Origin: Kitasatospora sp. MAA4
GTDB lineage: Bacteria > Actinomycetota > Actinomycetes > Streptomycetales > Streptomycetaceae
Length of the DNA stretch: 64,000 bases
Direction of reading: 5' to 3'
NCBI RefSeq assembly: GCF_029893355.1
Contig: NZ_JARZAI010000021.1
Coordinates: 62,001 to 126,000 of the forward strand
Shown here: in pieces, positions 42,105 through 51,625 of the stretch
Position numbering within the stretch: position 1 is the first letter of the stretch
How the letters are laid out: each line of letters opens with the position of its first letter
The notes under the pieces: generated by a model
The model's database searches: none
What the model was told of the DNA's origin: nothing
What the model saw: the letters and a program-made list of their open reading frames with translations, nothing else
Program-made: the position numbers and the translations under genes

Positions 42105-42146
42105 CAGAGCAGCAGCCTCAGAGCAGCGGCCTCAGAGCAGCGGCGT
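42105..42146 (+). repeat. three tandem 14-bp repeats
   Basis: Three head-to-tail copies of CAGAGCAGCGGCCT-like units (42105-42118, 42119-42132, 42133-42146), the second and third differing from the first by one or two bases. They begin 9 nt after the ATPase stop and extend into the last codons of the convergent minus-strand gene. Confidence 0.85.
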
Positions 42147-42836
42147 CAGGCCCAGGCCCGCGCCCGGAGCCGCCGCGGCGCGCACCGCGACCGAACCGTG
42201 CGGCGCGTTCAGCCGCAGCCAGCTCCCGGCGCGGTGCGCGGAGAGCGGCGTGCCCGGGTGCAGGAACCCGATCACGTACGCGGCGTGGGCCGCCCGCAGG
42301 GGCAGCTCGGGCACGGCGTCCAGCGGGCGCGACCAGATCTCGTCGGCCAGCTCGTCGAGCACCGCCCGACTGCGGTGGTGCTCCGGAACGGCCGCGCTGC
42401 GTTCCTTGAACTCCCGGACACCGGACATCAGTTGAGGGAACACCTGGTCGGTGGCGGCCGCGCCGAGCGGCTTCCAGCCGGTCCGCGGCGGGAGCAGTCC
42501 GGCCCAGGCCGGACCGGTCACCGGCGCGGGCACCGCGACCGTACCGCCGTCCTCGTCCACGCCCTCCAGCAACTGGCCGGCCGAGACCGTCAGATCGGCC
42601 GCCTGCGCGAGCGCGGCCAGCCGAGCCGTGCGGACCGCGATCACCCCGGTCGTACCGAGCGGCAGCCGTCCGAACACGGCCAGCACGCCGGCGCCCTGCT
42701 CTGCCGTCTCAGGGCTCTGGACCGCCTGGAGCCGAACCGCCGCCGCCCGGTCGAAGCGCAGCAGCCGGGTCAGGAAGCCGCCGAGGTCGGCCGCCTCCGC
42801 GGGATCGGCGAGGGCGAGCGTGGCAGTGCTGGTCAC
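42132..42836 (-). CDS. conserved hypothetical protein
   Basis: 234 residues, Ala/Leu-rich, no membrane helix or signal. Family not recognised. Recognisable blocks are GVLAVFGRLPLGTTGVIAVRTARLA, VPAPVTGPAWAGLLPPRTGW, HRSRAVLDELADEIWSRPL and AYVIGFLHPGTPLSAHRAGSWLRL. It looks like a soluble alpha/beta protein. The start at 42836 (GTG) has only a weak ribosome site; the N-terminus is tentative. It is 53 nt downstream of the thioesterase gene on the same strand, so it may be in one operon with it. Confidence 0.7.
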   Translation of the reverse strand: MTSTATLALADPAEAADLGGFLTRLLRFDRAAAVRLQAVQSPETAEQGAGVLAVFGRLPLGTTGVIAVRTARLAALAQAADLTVSAGQLLEGVDEDGGTVAVPAPVTGPAWAGLLPPRTGWKPLGAAATDQVFPQLMSGVREFKERSAAVPEHHRSRAVLDELADEIWSRPLDAVPELPLRAAHAAYVIGFLHPGTPLSAHRAGSWLRLNAPHGSVAVRAAAAPGAGLGLTPLL

Positions 42837-42889
42837 AGGGTGCTCACTTCGTCGGGTTTCGGTTACGGGTTCCACGTTCGGTCCGCGGC

Positions 42890-43333
42890 TCAGGCCGCGG
42901 TCCGCAGCTCCTCGCCCACCAGGAACCGGCCCAGGAACTCGCGCTCCACCGGGCTGATCCGCCGCGGCCGGCCGGCCGCCAGGTCGTACGGGACGACCAC
43001 GCTGGACGCGCGCACGTACACCCGCTCGGAGCCGTCCTCGTCGGTGTCCTTCACCTCGTAGGCGACCGTCACCGAGGCGCCGCCGATCCGGGTCACCCAG
43101 GTCTCGATGGTCACCGGCGCGGGGCGGTGCACCAGCGGCAGCTTGTAGTCGATCTCGTGCCGGGCCACCACCGAGCCGCCGGCGAACTCGCCCGCCCCGG
43201 CCTCGGCGGCCTGGGTGAACATGAAGTCGATCCGGGCTTCCTCGAGGTAGCGCAGGAAGACCACGTTGTTGACGTGACCGAAGGCGTCCATGTCGGACCA
43301 CCGCATCGGGCAGGCGTAGATGTGGCGTGCCAC
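42890..43333 (-). CDS. acyl-CoA thioesterase (hotdog fold)
   Basis: 147 residues of the 4-hydroxybenzoyl-CoA thioesterase-like hotdog fold. RWSDMDAFGHVNNVVFLRYLEEARIDFM carries the conserved Asp and His-Val-Asn-Asn segment; VVARHEIDYKLPLVHRPAPVTIETWV is the second strand pair. It hydrolyses an acyl-CoA or acyl carrier thioester in the cytoplasm. The GTG at 43333 is chosen because AAGGAG lies 8 nt upstream. Downstream of ettA by 109 nt. Confidence 0.9.
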   Translation of the reverse strand: MARHIYACPMRWSDMDAFGHVNNVVFLRYLEEARIDFMFTQAAEAGAGEFAGGSVVARHEIDYKLPLVHRPAPVTIETWVTRIGGASVTVAYEVKDTDEDGSERVYVRASSVVVPYDLAAGRPRRISPVEREFLGRFLVGEELRTAA

Positions 43334-43370
43334 GACAGTTCTCCTTCGTACTTCACAGATGACGGGCATC

Positions 43371-43408
43371 GGCCCGGCAGGCCACCTTTTCAGGCGCCCT
43401 GCCGGGCC
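43371..43408 (-). terminator. hairpin between ettA and the thioesterase gene
   Basis: GGCCCGGCAGG (43371-43381) pairs with CCTGCCGGGCC (43398-43408). Position just after ettA suggests a terminator for it. Confidence 0.65.
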
Positions 43409-43442
43409 GGTACTGCTCCCTGCTGCGCGGCCGGTCGGCCGA

Positions 43443-45107
<1,665 letters not shown>

Positions 45108-45342
45108 GTGAGATCGCTCCGGCGTCGTCTAGGGGTAAGTCGAGGAGTGTTGAGGCTTGCAGCGTTCCATTGTGCCGCACCGAGGCAGCCAAGCCGAACT
45201 CCCGTCCTGCCTGCTGCCGTGACAACGGCAGTGGCCCGGGTCACCCCACTCCAGGAGTGGGGTGACCCGGGCCACCGAACCCGCCGCTACCGGCCGATCA
45301 TGCTCGGTCGATCACTGCGGGTCACTGCATGCCACTGCGTGC
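45108..45342. other. intergenic region with long palindromic terminator
   Basis: 235 nt between the adhesin gene (ends at 45343) and ettA (starts at 45107), both minus strand. It contains the strong terminator at 45231-45275 and the ettA promoter. No gene is seen. Confidence 0.6.
45231..45275. terminator. 22-bp perfect inverted-repeat terminator after the surface adhesin gene
   Basis: GTGGCCCGGGTCACCCCACT... pairs with its exact complement around a single central base (45253), so the two 22-nt arms span 45231-45252 and 45254-45275. It lies downstream of the adhesin gene and upstream of ettA and should terminate strongly in both directions. Confidence 0.85.
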
Positions 45343-46608
45343 TCAGGCCGCGGTACGACCGTGGCGACCACGGCGACGCATCGCGAACACCGCGCCACCG
45401 CCGGCCAGCACCAGCGCACCGGCGATACCGGCGATCATCGGAGCCTGGCTGCCACCACCGGTGAAGGCGAGGCCGCCCGAGGCGGGGGTGGAGCTGGCGG
45501 ACGGGACCGGAGCGGCCGAGTGGCTCGGGGTGCTGCTCGGCGTCGCCGAAGCGCCGGTGGTCGGCGTGGCCGACGGGGTGGAGCTCGGCTTGGTCGACGG
45601 GGTCGGGGTCGGGCTCGTCGACGTCACGGCGGCGGTCCAGCTCGCGCCGGCGGTGGCCTGCACGGTCTCGGTCGAGCTACCGGCCAGGATGAGGGTCTGG
45701 CTGTGGTTGCTCGGGGTGTAGTTCAGGCTGATGAAGGCCCGACCGAGCTCGACCGCGGTGGTGCTCGACGCGTTGATCGTGGCCTTGCCCGCGGCAGCGG
45801 CCGCCGGCGCCTTCACGAACAGCTGGTCGTTCGACTTCGCCGGCTTCAGGAGCTTGCCGTCCGCGCCGGTGAGCACGGTGCCGGACTTGTCCGTCAGGAC
45901 GACGCCGGCCTTGGCCGACGACGAGTCCAGCGCGACGTCGACCTGACCGCCGCTGCTGTTGACGGTGATCGGGCCGAGGCCCGCACCGGCGGCACCGCTG
46001 ACCGTGTCCGGCGTCAGCGAGAGCGACGGCGCCGGCTCGGTCACGCTGGTCGCGTGAGCGATCAGGTAGTCCGTGAGGAGCTTGGCCTGGCTGTCCGTCG
46101 GCGCCGCATTGACGTTGTCGGAGAAGTGCCAGATCGCCGCCTGGGTGGCCGCGGCCGCCTGGCCGGTGTCGAGGGACCCGGCACCGGCTTCCTTGGCGAG
46201 GGCACCGAGGTCACTGATGTGGGGGTAGGAGTTCTGGAGGATCCAGAGGACCTTGCCCTTGTTCGGGTTGGTGTCGAGGGAGGTGGCCTTCCAGTCGGCC
46301 TCCTGGTACTTCGAGTGCGGCTTCGTCTCGTGGCCGAGGTCGATGCAGTACGTCTCCAGGAACTTGCCGGGAGCCGTGTCCAGCTGGATCAGACCGCCGG
46401 CCGTGTCACCGCTGTCCCCGTTGATGCTGATCGGGCCGCTCATGCCCGCGATGAGCTCGGGCTCGTGAAGAGTGGCAACCGCACCGGAACCGGTGCCGGT
46501 GTCAGCGGCGGCCGCACCCGCCAGGGCGAGACCGCTGCCGACCACCACGCTGGACGCGAGCATGACAGTGGCTATGCGGGAGATTCCCCGCCGTTGCATG
46601 TGGAACAT
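45343..46608 (-). CDS. thioester-forming surface protein (TQXA domain) with LAXTG sortase signal
   Basis: 421 residues. A signal peptide (SRIATVMLASSVVVGSGLAL, A-A-A-A-D cleavage region) is followed by a thioester domain: the Cys in TYCIDL and the Gln in ATQAAIW are the partners of an internal Cys-Gln thioester, as in TQXA pilin-tip adhesins. The middle is Ser/Thr/Asp-rich beta sandwich; the Ser-Pro-Thr-rich stalk follows. The C-terminus has LAFTG, a hydrophobic helix and RRRGRHG, a sortase E-type (LAXTG) anchor. It is probably displayed on the wall and captures surface nucleophiles. The start at 46608 has GGAGGGG 9 nt upstream. Confidence 0.9.
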   Translation of the reverse strand: MFHMQRRGISRIATVMLASSVVVGSGLALAGAAAADTGTGSGAVATLHEPELIAGMSGPISINGDSGDTAGGLIQLDTAPGKFLETYCIDLGHETKPHSKYQEADWKATSLDTNPNKGKVLWILQNSYPHISDLGALAKEAGAGSLDTGQAAAATQAAIWHFSDNVNAAPTDSQAKLLTDYLIAHATSVTEPAPSLSLTPDTVSGAAGAGLGPITVNSSGGQVDVALDSSSAKAGVVLTDKSGTVLTGADGKLLKPAKSNDQLFVKAPAAAAAGKATINASSTTAVELGRAFISLNYTPSNHSQTLILAGSSTETVQATAGASWTAAVTSTSPTPTPSTKPSSTPSATPTTGASATPSSTPSHSAAPVPSASSTPASGGLAFTGGGSQAPMIAGIAGALVLAGGGAVFAMRRRGRHGRTAA

Positions 46609-46924
46609 TTGACTGAACCCCTCCGGGCAGGGCCGCGCCCTGACGGCCCGCCGCGCATTTTCGCGCTCCGTGTGGCGCTGCTGCACTTGTGTGAACCAGA
46701 CGCATCATATTGATTGCGCAAGGCATGCAAACCTCCGTGTCAAACGATGACGATTCCGTATCTGGATCGTTATCAAGCGGGAGGACTACCCTGGAAGCTG
46801 ACGGGGTGCCAGTTTTTCGTCACTTTATCGACTATCCGAGGCCCATTGCGCTGGCAGCGCCAAGAAGTGCCGCGCCTCGCTCAGTTGACGCCAGGTCGGC
46901 GATCAGCTCACGGTCAGCCGGTGA
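46609..46924. other. 316-nt AT-richer intergenic region
   Basis: Lies between the adhesin start and the ssb stop. It contains an AT-richer stretch (about 46695-46840) and the minus-strand hexamer TTGACA (46738-46743), which is a fair -35 for the adhesin gene, but no convincing -10 at 17 nt. I see no gene. Confidence 0.5.
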
Positions 46925-46940
46925 TCACACGGTGATCACC
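46919..46940. repeat. two adjacent GTGATCAC palindromes at the ssb 3' end
   Basis: Two copies of the self-complementary octamer GTGATCAC, 46921-46928 and 46932-46939, separated by 3 nt. They cover the last codons and stop of the ssb gene and may act as a terminator-like or protein-binding site. Confidence 0.5.
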
Positions 46941-47869
46941 TCTTCCGTCTCCGCACGATCCGATGACATCCCGACCTCATCGGCAGCGCCCTGCGACTCC
47001 CCCGCACTGCGCGAACGGCGTCCGGCCGTCGGCCTGGACGGACGCGCAGCCCGCCCCGGACGCACAGCCCGCGCCCCCGCCACCAGCTGCCCGGGCGGCC
47101 CTGCCGAGGCCACCCCTGACGCACTGCCACCACCGCCCCCCGCATCCACCCCGACCGCTCCTCCGCCCCCTCCCGGCCCTCCCGCTGCTCCGACTGCTTG
47201 CGCCGCCTCCGGCCCTCCCGCCCGGGCCTCCTCGGCCGCCCGGCGCGCCTGCACCGCCGCCACGATCCACTCCGGCACCGCCTCCCCCACCGGCAGAGCG
47301 CCCTGACGCGGCCTCGCTTCGTCAGCGAACCGCCCCGACCCGCGCACCGCCCCCGGCCACCCGCCCGACCCGGCGTCAGCCTTCCCCTCGGGGCCGACTC
47401 CCCACGGGTCGACGACCCCGACGCCGCCACCGCCCGCTCCGGCTGCTCCGGACGCTCCACCGCCCGCCGTCACCGCTCCGGCCGCCGCACCCACCGCCTC
47501 CGGCCTCCCCCGCACCGCCCAGCGGAACGCCGAGGTGCCGCGACCGAGGTCGTGGCCCACGACCCGCGCATCGATCTCCACGGCCGACCGCCGCTTGCCG
47601 CCGTCGTCCCACTCCCTGATCCGCAGCCGACCGCTGACCACCACCGGATCGCCCTTCCCCAGCGAACTCACCACATTCGCCGCCAGCCAGCGCCACGCGA
47701 CGACCGTGACCCAGTGCGTCTCCCCGTCGACCCAATCCCCGCGGTTGCGGTCATAGCGCCGCTCGGTGGCCGCCAGCCGGAAGTTGGCCATCGGCACCCC
47801 GCCGGCGGTCTGCACATAGCTCACCGTGGAGGCCACATTGCCGATCATCGTCACCAGGGTCTCATTCAT
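46925..47869 (-). CDS. ssbB: SsbB-like single-stranded DNA-binding protein with long Gly/Ala tail
   Basis: 314 residues. The first 115 are an OB fold: MNETLVTMIGNVASTVSYVQ, FRLAATERRYDR, THWVTVVAWRWLAANV and KGDPVVVSGRLRIREW, then VVGHDLGRGTSAFRW, matching the Streptomyces SsbB pattern. The following 200 residues are Gly/Ala/Arg-rich and low complexity; the C-terminus (AETEEVITV) lacks the classical acidic-Pro-Phe tip that recruits repair proteins. In Streptomyces SsbB is linked to chromosome segregation during sporulation. The usual SsbB is about 156 residues, so the tail is a large addition. GAGGAAG precedes the ATG. DnaA boxes lie upstream. Confidence 0.88.
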   Translation of the reverse strand: MNETLVTMIGNVASTVSYVQTAGGVPMANFRLAATERRYDRNRGDWVDGETHWVTVVAWRWLAANVVSSLGKGDPVVVSGRLRIREWDDGGKRRSAVEIDARVVGHDLGRGTSAFRWAVRGRPEAVGAAAGAVTAGGGASGAAGAGGGGVGVVDPWGVGPEGKADAGSGGWPGAVRGSGRFADEARPRQGALPVGEAVPEWIVAAVQARRAAEEARAGGPEAAQAVGAAGGPGGGGGAVGVDAGGGGGSASGVASAGPPGQLVAGARAVRPGRAARPSRPTAGRRSRSAGESQGAADEVGMSSDRAETEEVITV

Positions 47870-48489
47870 GACGCTTCCTCACTTCTCCTCGACCCTTGCC
47901 TTTCGGACCGTCAGAAGTGAGGATCCACCTACCCACCGGACCGCGCCAGACTTTCTTTTTTCCTGTGGACAACCAGGGGGGTGTGGATAACTTTTTCCCA
48001 TTCCTTGGCAGATAACATGCCCGGATAATCACGAACGGCCCAGTCTGACATTCAGCGTTCATGACAACTTTTCCCGCGCTACTCCCCCGCGACCACCGGA
48101 GCACCCCCTGAACGGGTGGCCCCGAAGACGTTCTGTCCACGTCATCCGACCGGACGAACCGAAATCCCACCCAGCCCGATGCTCCACCCCCGTCACCTTC
48201 CCAGCACGCCCCGCAACCGGCGCCCCAAGTCCATAACGGCTGAGGCGACAGCGCCGTAACGACTGCACAACGTCCGGCGCCAAGACTCCCCGGAGCGCTG
48301 CGCTCAGACCCTCCACCTGCGATTATCAGACCGCTCTCTCATGGCCGACACACCCGCTACAGCGGCGACAAAGCCAAGAGAGGCACCAGTGCACCCTTAT
48401 CCTGTCCCCGACAGGTCGAGGGTCCCACCAACCCCAACCCATCCCCATGGGAATAGGCACGGGAAGCCCCCGGGCCCCACGCCCGCCCC
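47870..48489. other. 620-nt intergenic region upstream of ssb and tRNA-Arg
   Basis: Contains DnaA-box-like sites near the ssb end and, near 48401-48415, the perfect hairpin CCTGTC-CCC-GACAGG. A low-GC, pyrimidine-rich patch lies around 47950-48030. I see no protein gene; a few frames on the minus strand lack codon bias. The tRNA promoter should be in the last 100 nt; the TTATCC hexamer at about 48397-48402 is a weak -10 candidate. Confidence 0.55.
47964..47990 (-). promoter_or_regulatory. two DnaA boxes upstream of the SsbB-like gene
   Basis: On the minus strand TTGTCCACA (47964-47972) is the exact Streptomyces DnaA-box consensus and TTATCCACA (47982-47990) is the E. coli consensus; they are 9 nt apart in the same direction. 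Two weaker TTATC sites, TTATCTGCC (48007-48015) and TTATCCGGG (48020-48028), continue the row. The row sits 95-160 nt before the ATG in an AT-richer patch. Confidence 0.7.
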
Positions 48490-48562
48490 GCCCCCGTAGC
48501 TCAGCGGATAGAGCAGGTGCCTTCTAAGCACTTGGCCGCAGGTTCGAGTCCTGCCGGGGGCA
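48490..48562 (+). tRNA. tRNA-Arg (anticodon TCT)
   Basis: A full cloverleaf: acceptor stem GCCCCCG/CGGGGGC, D arm GCTC-AGCGGATA-GAGC, anticodon stem GGTGC/GCACT with one G-T pair, anticodon loop CTTCTAA giving TCT at 48523-48525, and T arm GCAGG-TTCGAGT-CCTGC. The discriminator is A, and a CCA is encoded right after it (48563-48565). It decodes AGA codons, which are rare in high-GC actinobacteria. Confidence 0.95.
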
Positions 48563-48569
48563 CCAGCAC

Positions 48570-48604
48570 GGCCCACCGATCGAAAACCGATCGATGGGCC
48601 GTTT
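48570..48604 (+). terminator. intrinsic terminator of tRNA-Arg
   Basis: GGCCCACCGATCG pairs with CGATCGATGGGCC (one C-A mismatch) around an AAAAC loop and is followed by GTTTT, a classical rho-independent terminator 5 nt after the encoded CCA. Confidence 0.85.
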
Positions 48605-48884
48605 TCGCACTTCAGAGGCCTGCCGAAGCCATTGGCCCCGAGCCAGTGGACCACTCGGCCACCGATCGTTGAACGTTTTAGTGTCCAGTTGCGTGCGGTC
48701 CGTAGCGGGCGTTTCCGACTGTTTGCGTCGTATTCGCGTCGCGGTTTCCGATACGAGCAGCCCGCCGGCACCGGTCCTGGGTCGCCCCGATCGCCCGGCC
48801 GCCCGTACGCGCCGCCCCGAGCCCGGTCGACGCCGGCGGGCATCATCGGCGTTCCCTGGCGACCGTGGGACCGGATGCGAGATC
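48605..48884 (+). other. 280-nt region between tRNA-Arg terminator and DUF262 gene
   Basis: No recognisable gene. The region has lower and uneven GC with TTTTAG and TATTCG words, unlike coding DNA here. It should contain the DUF262 gene promoter. No integrase remnant or copy of the tRNA 3' end could be recognised. Confidence 0.45.
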
Positions 48885-50564
48885 ATGCCGGTCATGCCAC
48901 AACTCGAGGCCCGCGAGGTCCCACTCCACAAGGTCTTCTGCAGCGACTACGACTTCCGCATCCCCGACTACCAGCGTCCGTACGCCTGGGAGACGGAGCA
49001 GGCGGAGCAGCTGCTCACCGACCTCGAAGAAGCCCTCTCGCGCGGGACCGACGAGCCCTACTTCCTGGGTTCCGTCGTGCTGGTCAAGGACAGCGGCGCC
49101 GCTGAGGCCGAGGTCATCGACGGCCAGCAGCGGTTGACCACCCTGACCATCCTGCTGGCCGTGCTGCGGGACCTGGCGGACAACCCGGACGTCGTCAACG
49201 ACCTCACGGCACTGATCGCGGAGCCCGGCAGCACCGTTCTCGGGCTGCAGGCCAAGCCCCGGCTCACCCTGCGCCCGCGCGACGCCGACTTCTTCCGACG
49301 ACACATCCAGACCCCCGGCTCCACTGCCGGGCTCATGGGCCTGAATCCGCACACGCTCAAGACCGACTCGCAGCGTGCCCTGCAGGCGAACGCCAACGCG
49401 CTGCACACCACCCTCGCCGGCTGGACCGACACACAACGCCTGGCGCTCTGCCGGGTACTGAGTGTCCAGACGTTCCTGGTGGTGGTCAGCACTCCCGATC
49501 TCGACAGTGCGCACCGCATCTTCAGCGTGATGAACTCACGCGGCCTGGACCTCTCACCCGCCGACATCTTCAAGGCACGCGTCATCGGCGAGATCGACGA
49601 CGACGCCTCCGAGATCTACGCCGCACGGTGGGAGGACGCGGAGGAGGCATTGGGGCGCAATGACTTCTCCGATCTCTTCCAGCACATACGCATGGTCTTC
49701 GCCCGTGAGCGAGCCCGCCAGGAACTGCTGAAGGAGTTCCAGACGCAGGTCCTGTCGCACTACCAGCAGGGGCGCGCAAAGGAATTCGTCGACGAGGTCC
49801 TGGTGCCCTATGCCGAGGCTTTTGCGACGATCCGTGATCAGCGCTATCAGGCGGGGGCCGGGTCCGAGACCGTCAACCACTGGTTCCGCCGCCTTCTCCA
49901 GCTCGACAACAGCGACTGGTGGCCCGCGGCCCTCTGGGCGCTGCGCCACCACGGCGGTGACCCGCGGTGGCTCGGGGAGTACTTCGGTTCGCTGGAGCGG
50001 CTGGCTGCCAGCATGTTCATCCGACGTGTCTATACCACTCCCCGTGTCCAGCGATTCGCCGAGCTGCTCAAGGAGTTGACGAACGGCATGGGTCTGCGGG
50101 CACCGTCGTTCCAGCTGACGGGAGACGAACGTGCCGAAACGCTCAGGCGCCTTGACGGCGATGTCTACCATGAGACCAAGACGCGCCGGTACATCCTGCT
50201 GAGGCTGAACGAACTGGTCTCCGAAGACGGAGTGGTGACGACCTATCATGCTCCGCGGATAACCGTCGAACACGTCCTGCCGCAATTTCCCAGGTTCGGC
50301 TCCCGATGGGCGACGGATTTCACCCTGACCGAGCGCCATGAGTGGACTCATCGACTCGCCAACCTGGTGCTTCTCAGTGACCGGAAGAACGCTCAGGCAC
50401 AGAACTTCGACTTCGCGGTCAAGAAGGAGAAGTACCTCAAGCGAGGCGTTGTCACATTCCCACTCACCACCCAGGTGCTGGGTCACAGCACCTGGAATCC
50501 CCAGGACCTGGAGAGGCGGCAGACCGAACTGCTCGGCCTCCTCGCCAAGGAATGGCGACTGTAG
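48885..50564 (+). CDS. DUF262/DUF1524 (GmrSD-like) defence nuclease
   Basis: 559 residues. The N-terminal DUF262 domain has FRIPDYQRPYAWETEQAEQLL and the nucleotide-binding VIDGQQRLTTLTILLAVLR; the C-terminal DUF1524 domain has the HNH-type motif ITVEHVLPQFP, HRLANLVLLSDRKNAQAQNFDF. This is the single-chain form of GmrSD, a type IV restriction system that cleaves modified phage DNA in a nucleotide-dependent way. The central helical part (HIRMVFARERARQELLKEF) is typical. It lies just downstream of a tRNA. Codon use becomes more relaxed toward the 3' end, a sign of transfer. The start is uncertain: 48885 or 48894. Confidence 0.85.
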   Translation: MPVMPQLEAREVPLHKVFCSDYDFRIPDYQRPYAWETEQAEQLLTDLEEALSRGTDEPYFLGSVVLVKDSGAAEAEVIDGQQRLTTLTILLAVLRDLADNPDVVNDLTALIAEPGSTVLGLQAKPRLTLRPRDADFFRRHIQTPGSTAGLMGLNPHTLKTDSQRALQANANALHTTLAGWTDTQRLALCRVLSVQTFLVVVSTPDLDSAHRIFSVMNSRGLDLSPADIFKARVIGEIDDDASEIYAARWEDAEEALGRNDFSDLFQHIRMVFARERARQELLKEFQTQVLSHYQQGRAKEFVDEVLVPYAEAFATIRDQRYQAGAGSETVNHWFRRLLQLDNSDWWPAALWALRHHGGDPRWLGEYFGSLERLAASMFIRRVYTTPRVQRFAELLKELTNGMGLRAPSFQLTGDERAETLRRLDGDVYHETKTRRYILLRLNELVSEDGVVTTYHAPRITVEHVLPQFPRFGSRWATDFTLTERHEWTHRLANLVLLSDRKNAQAQNFDFAVKKEKYLKRGVVTFPLTTQVLGHSTWNPQDLERRQTELLGLLAKEWRL

Positions 50565-50578
50565 GCGTCTCAGCACAC

Positions 50579-51595
50579 CTACGGAAGCTGCGGAATGACG
50601 TCCTTGCCGTAGGCGTCGATAGTGGGCTCGACGGCGTCGTGCATGGCGTAGACGGCGAACTGGTCGACGCCGAGGTCGCGCAGTTGGGCGAGTTTGGCCC
50701 GGTGGGCGGCGGGTGGGCCGATGAGGCAGAAGCGGTCGACGATCTCGTCGGGGACGAAGGCGGTGTCGGGGTTTCCGGCGCGGCCGTGGTGGCTGTAGTC
50801 GTAGCCGTGGCGGTCCTTGATGTACGCGGTGAGGGCCTCGGGGACCAGGCCGGAGTGCTCGCCGTAGCGGCTGACCAGGTCGGCGACGTGGTTGCCGACC
50901 ATGCCGCCGAACCAGCGGCACTGCTCGCGGGCGTGCGCGAGCGCCTGCGGCGAGTCGTCGGCGGTGACGTACGCGGGGGCGGCGACGCAGACGGTGACGG
51001 CGGCCGGGTCGCGCCCGGCCTCGGCGGCGGCCGTCCGGACCGCCTTGACCATCCACTCGGTCAGGTAGGGGTCGGCGAGCTGGAGGATGAAGCCGTCCGC
51101 CTGCCGGCCGGCCAGGGCGAGCGCCTTGGGCCCGTACGCGGCCATCCAGACGGGCAGTTCGGCGCCGGGCCGCACCCAGGGGATGCGCAGCACGGTGCCG
51201 TCGACCTCGGCCTCGCGGCCCTCCGCCAGCTCCTTGACGGCGTGCATGGCCTCGCCGAGCCGGGCCAGCGTGGCGGGACTGCGGCCGGCGACCCGCATCG
51301 CGGAGTCGCCGCGGCCGATACCGCACACCGTCCGGTTGCCGAACATGTCGTTGAGCGTGGCGAAGGTCGACGCGGTCACCTCCCAGGTGCGGGTGCCCGG
51401 GTTGGTGACCATCGGGCCGACCCGCAGGCGCTCGGTCCGGGCCAGGATCTGGCTGTAGATGACGAACGGCTCCTGCCAGAGCACGGCGGAGTCGAAGGTC
51501 CAGCCGTGGGTGAAGCCCGCCCGTTCGGCACGGACCATCCGTTCGACGAGCAGCTCGGCGGGCGGGTCGGTCTGGAGCACGAGGCCGATGTCCAC
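50579..51595 (-). CDS. LLM-class (F420- or FMN-dependent) flavin oxidoreductase
   Basis: 338 residues matching the luciferase-like TIGR03842 subgroup: VDIGLVLQTDPP at the start, FTHGWTFDSAVLWQEPFVIYSQIL, TVCGIGRGDSAMRVAG and LPVWMAAYGPKALALAGRQADGFILQ. Such enzymes reduce or oxidise using F420 or FMN. The start at 51595 has AAGGTGG 5 nt upstream and matches the usual N-terminus; the GTG at 51604 is less likely. Third gene of an operon with dihydropyrimidinase and a nitrilase-type hydrolase (gaps of 30 and 31 nt), so it probably acts in pyrimidine catabolism, possibly as the reductive first step. Confidence 0.88.
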   Translation of the reverse strand: MDIGLVLQTDPPAELLVERMVRAERAGFTHGWTFDSAVLWQEPFVIYSQILARTERLRVGPMVTNPGTRTWEVTASTFATLNDMFGNRTVCGIGRGDSAMRVAGRSPATLARLGEAMHAVKELAEGREAEVDGTVLRIPWVRPGAELPVWMAAYGPKALALAGRQADGFILQLADPYLTEWMVKAVRTAAAEAGRDPAAVTVCVAAPAYVTADDSPQALAHAREQCRWFGGMVGNHVADLVSRYGEHSGLVPEALTAYIKDRHGYDYSHHGRAGNPDTAFVPDEIVDRFCLIGPPAAHRAKLAQLRDLGVDQFAVYAMHDAVEPTIDAYGKDVIPQLP

Positions 51596-51625
51596 GGAAT
51601 CCACCTTTCAGGGGCGTCGGGTCGG

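Noticed and set aside
42105..42146. CRISPR-like repeats
   Set aside because: Only three 14-bp units with no spacers; a simple tandem repeat.
48490..48884. Integrative element with integrase at the tRNA
   Set aside because: No integrase, excisionase or second copy of the tRNA end could be recognised; only the position next to the tRNA and uneven GC are suggestive.
48397..48931. Minus-strand reading frames across the tRNA-Arg gene
   Set aside because: They contain the typical peptide read from the complement of a tRNA (RTRTCGQVLRRHLLYPLSYGG region). They have no ribosome site or family and overlap the real tRNA.
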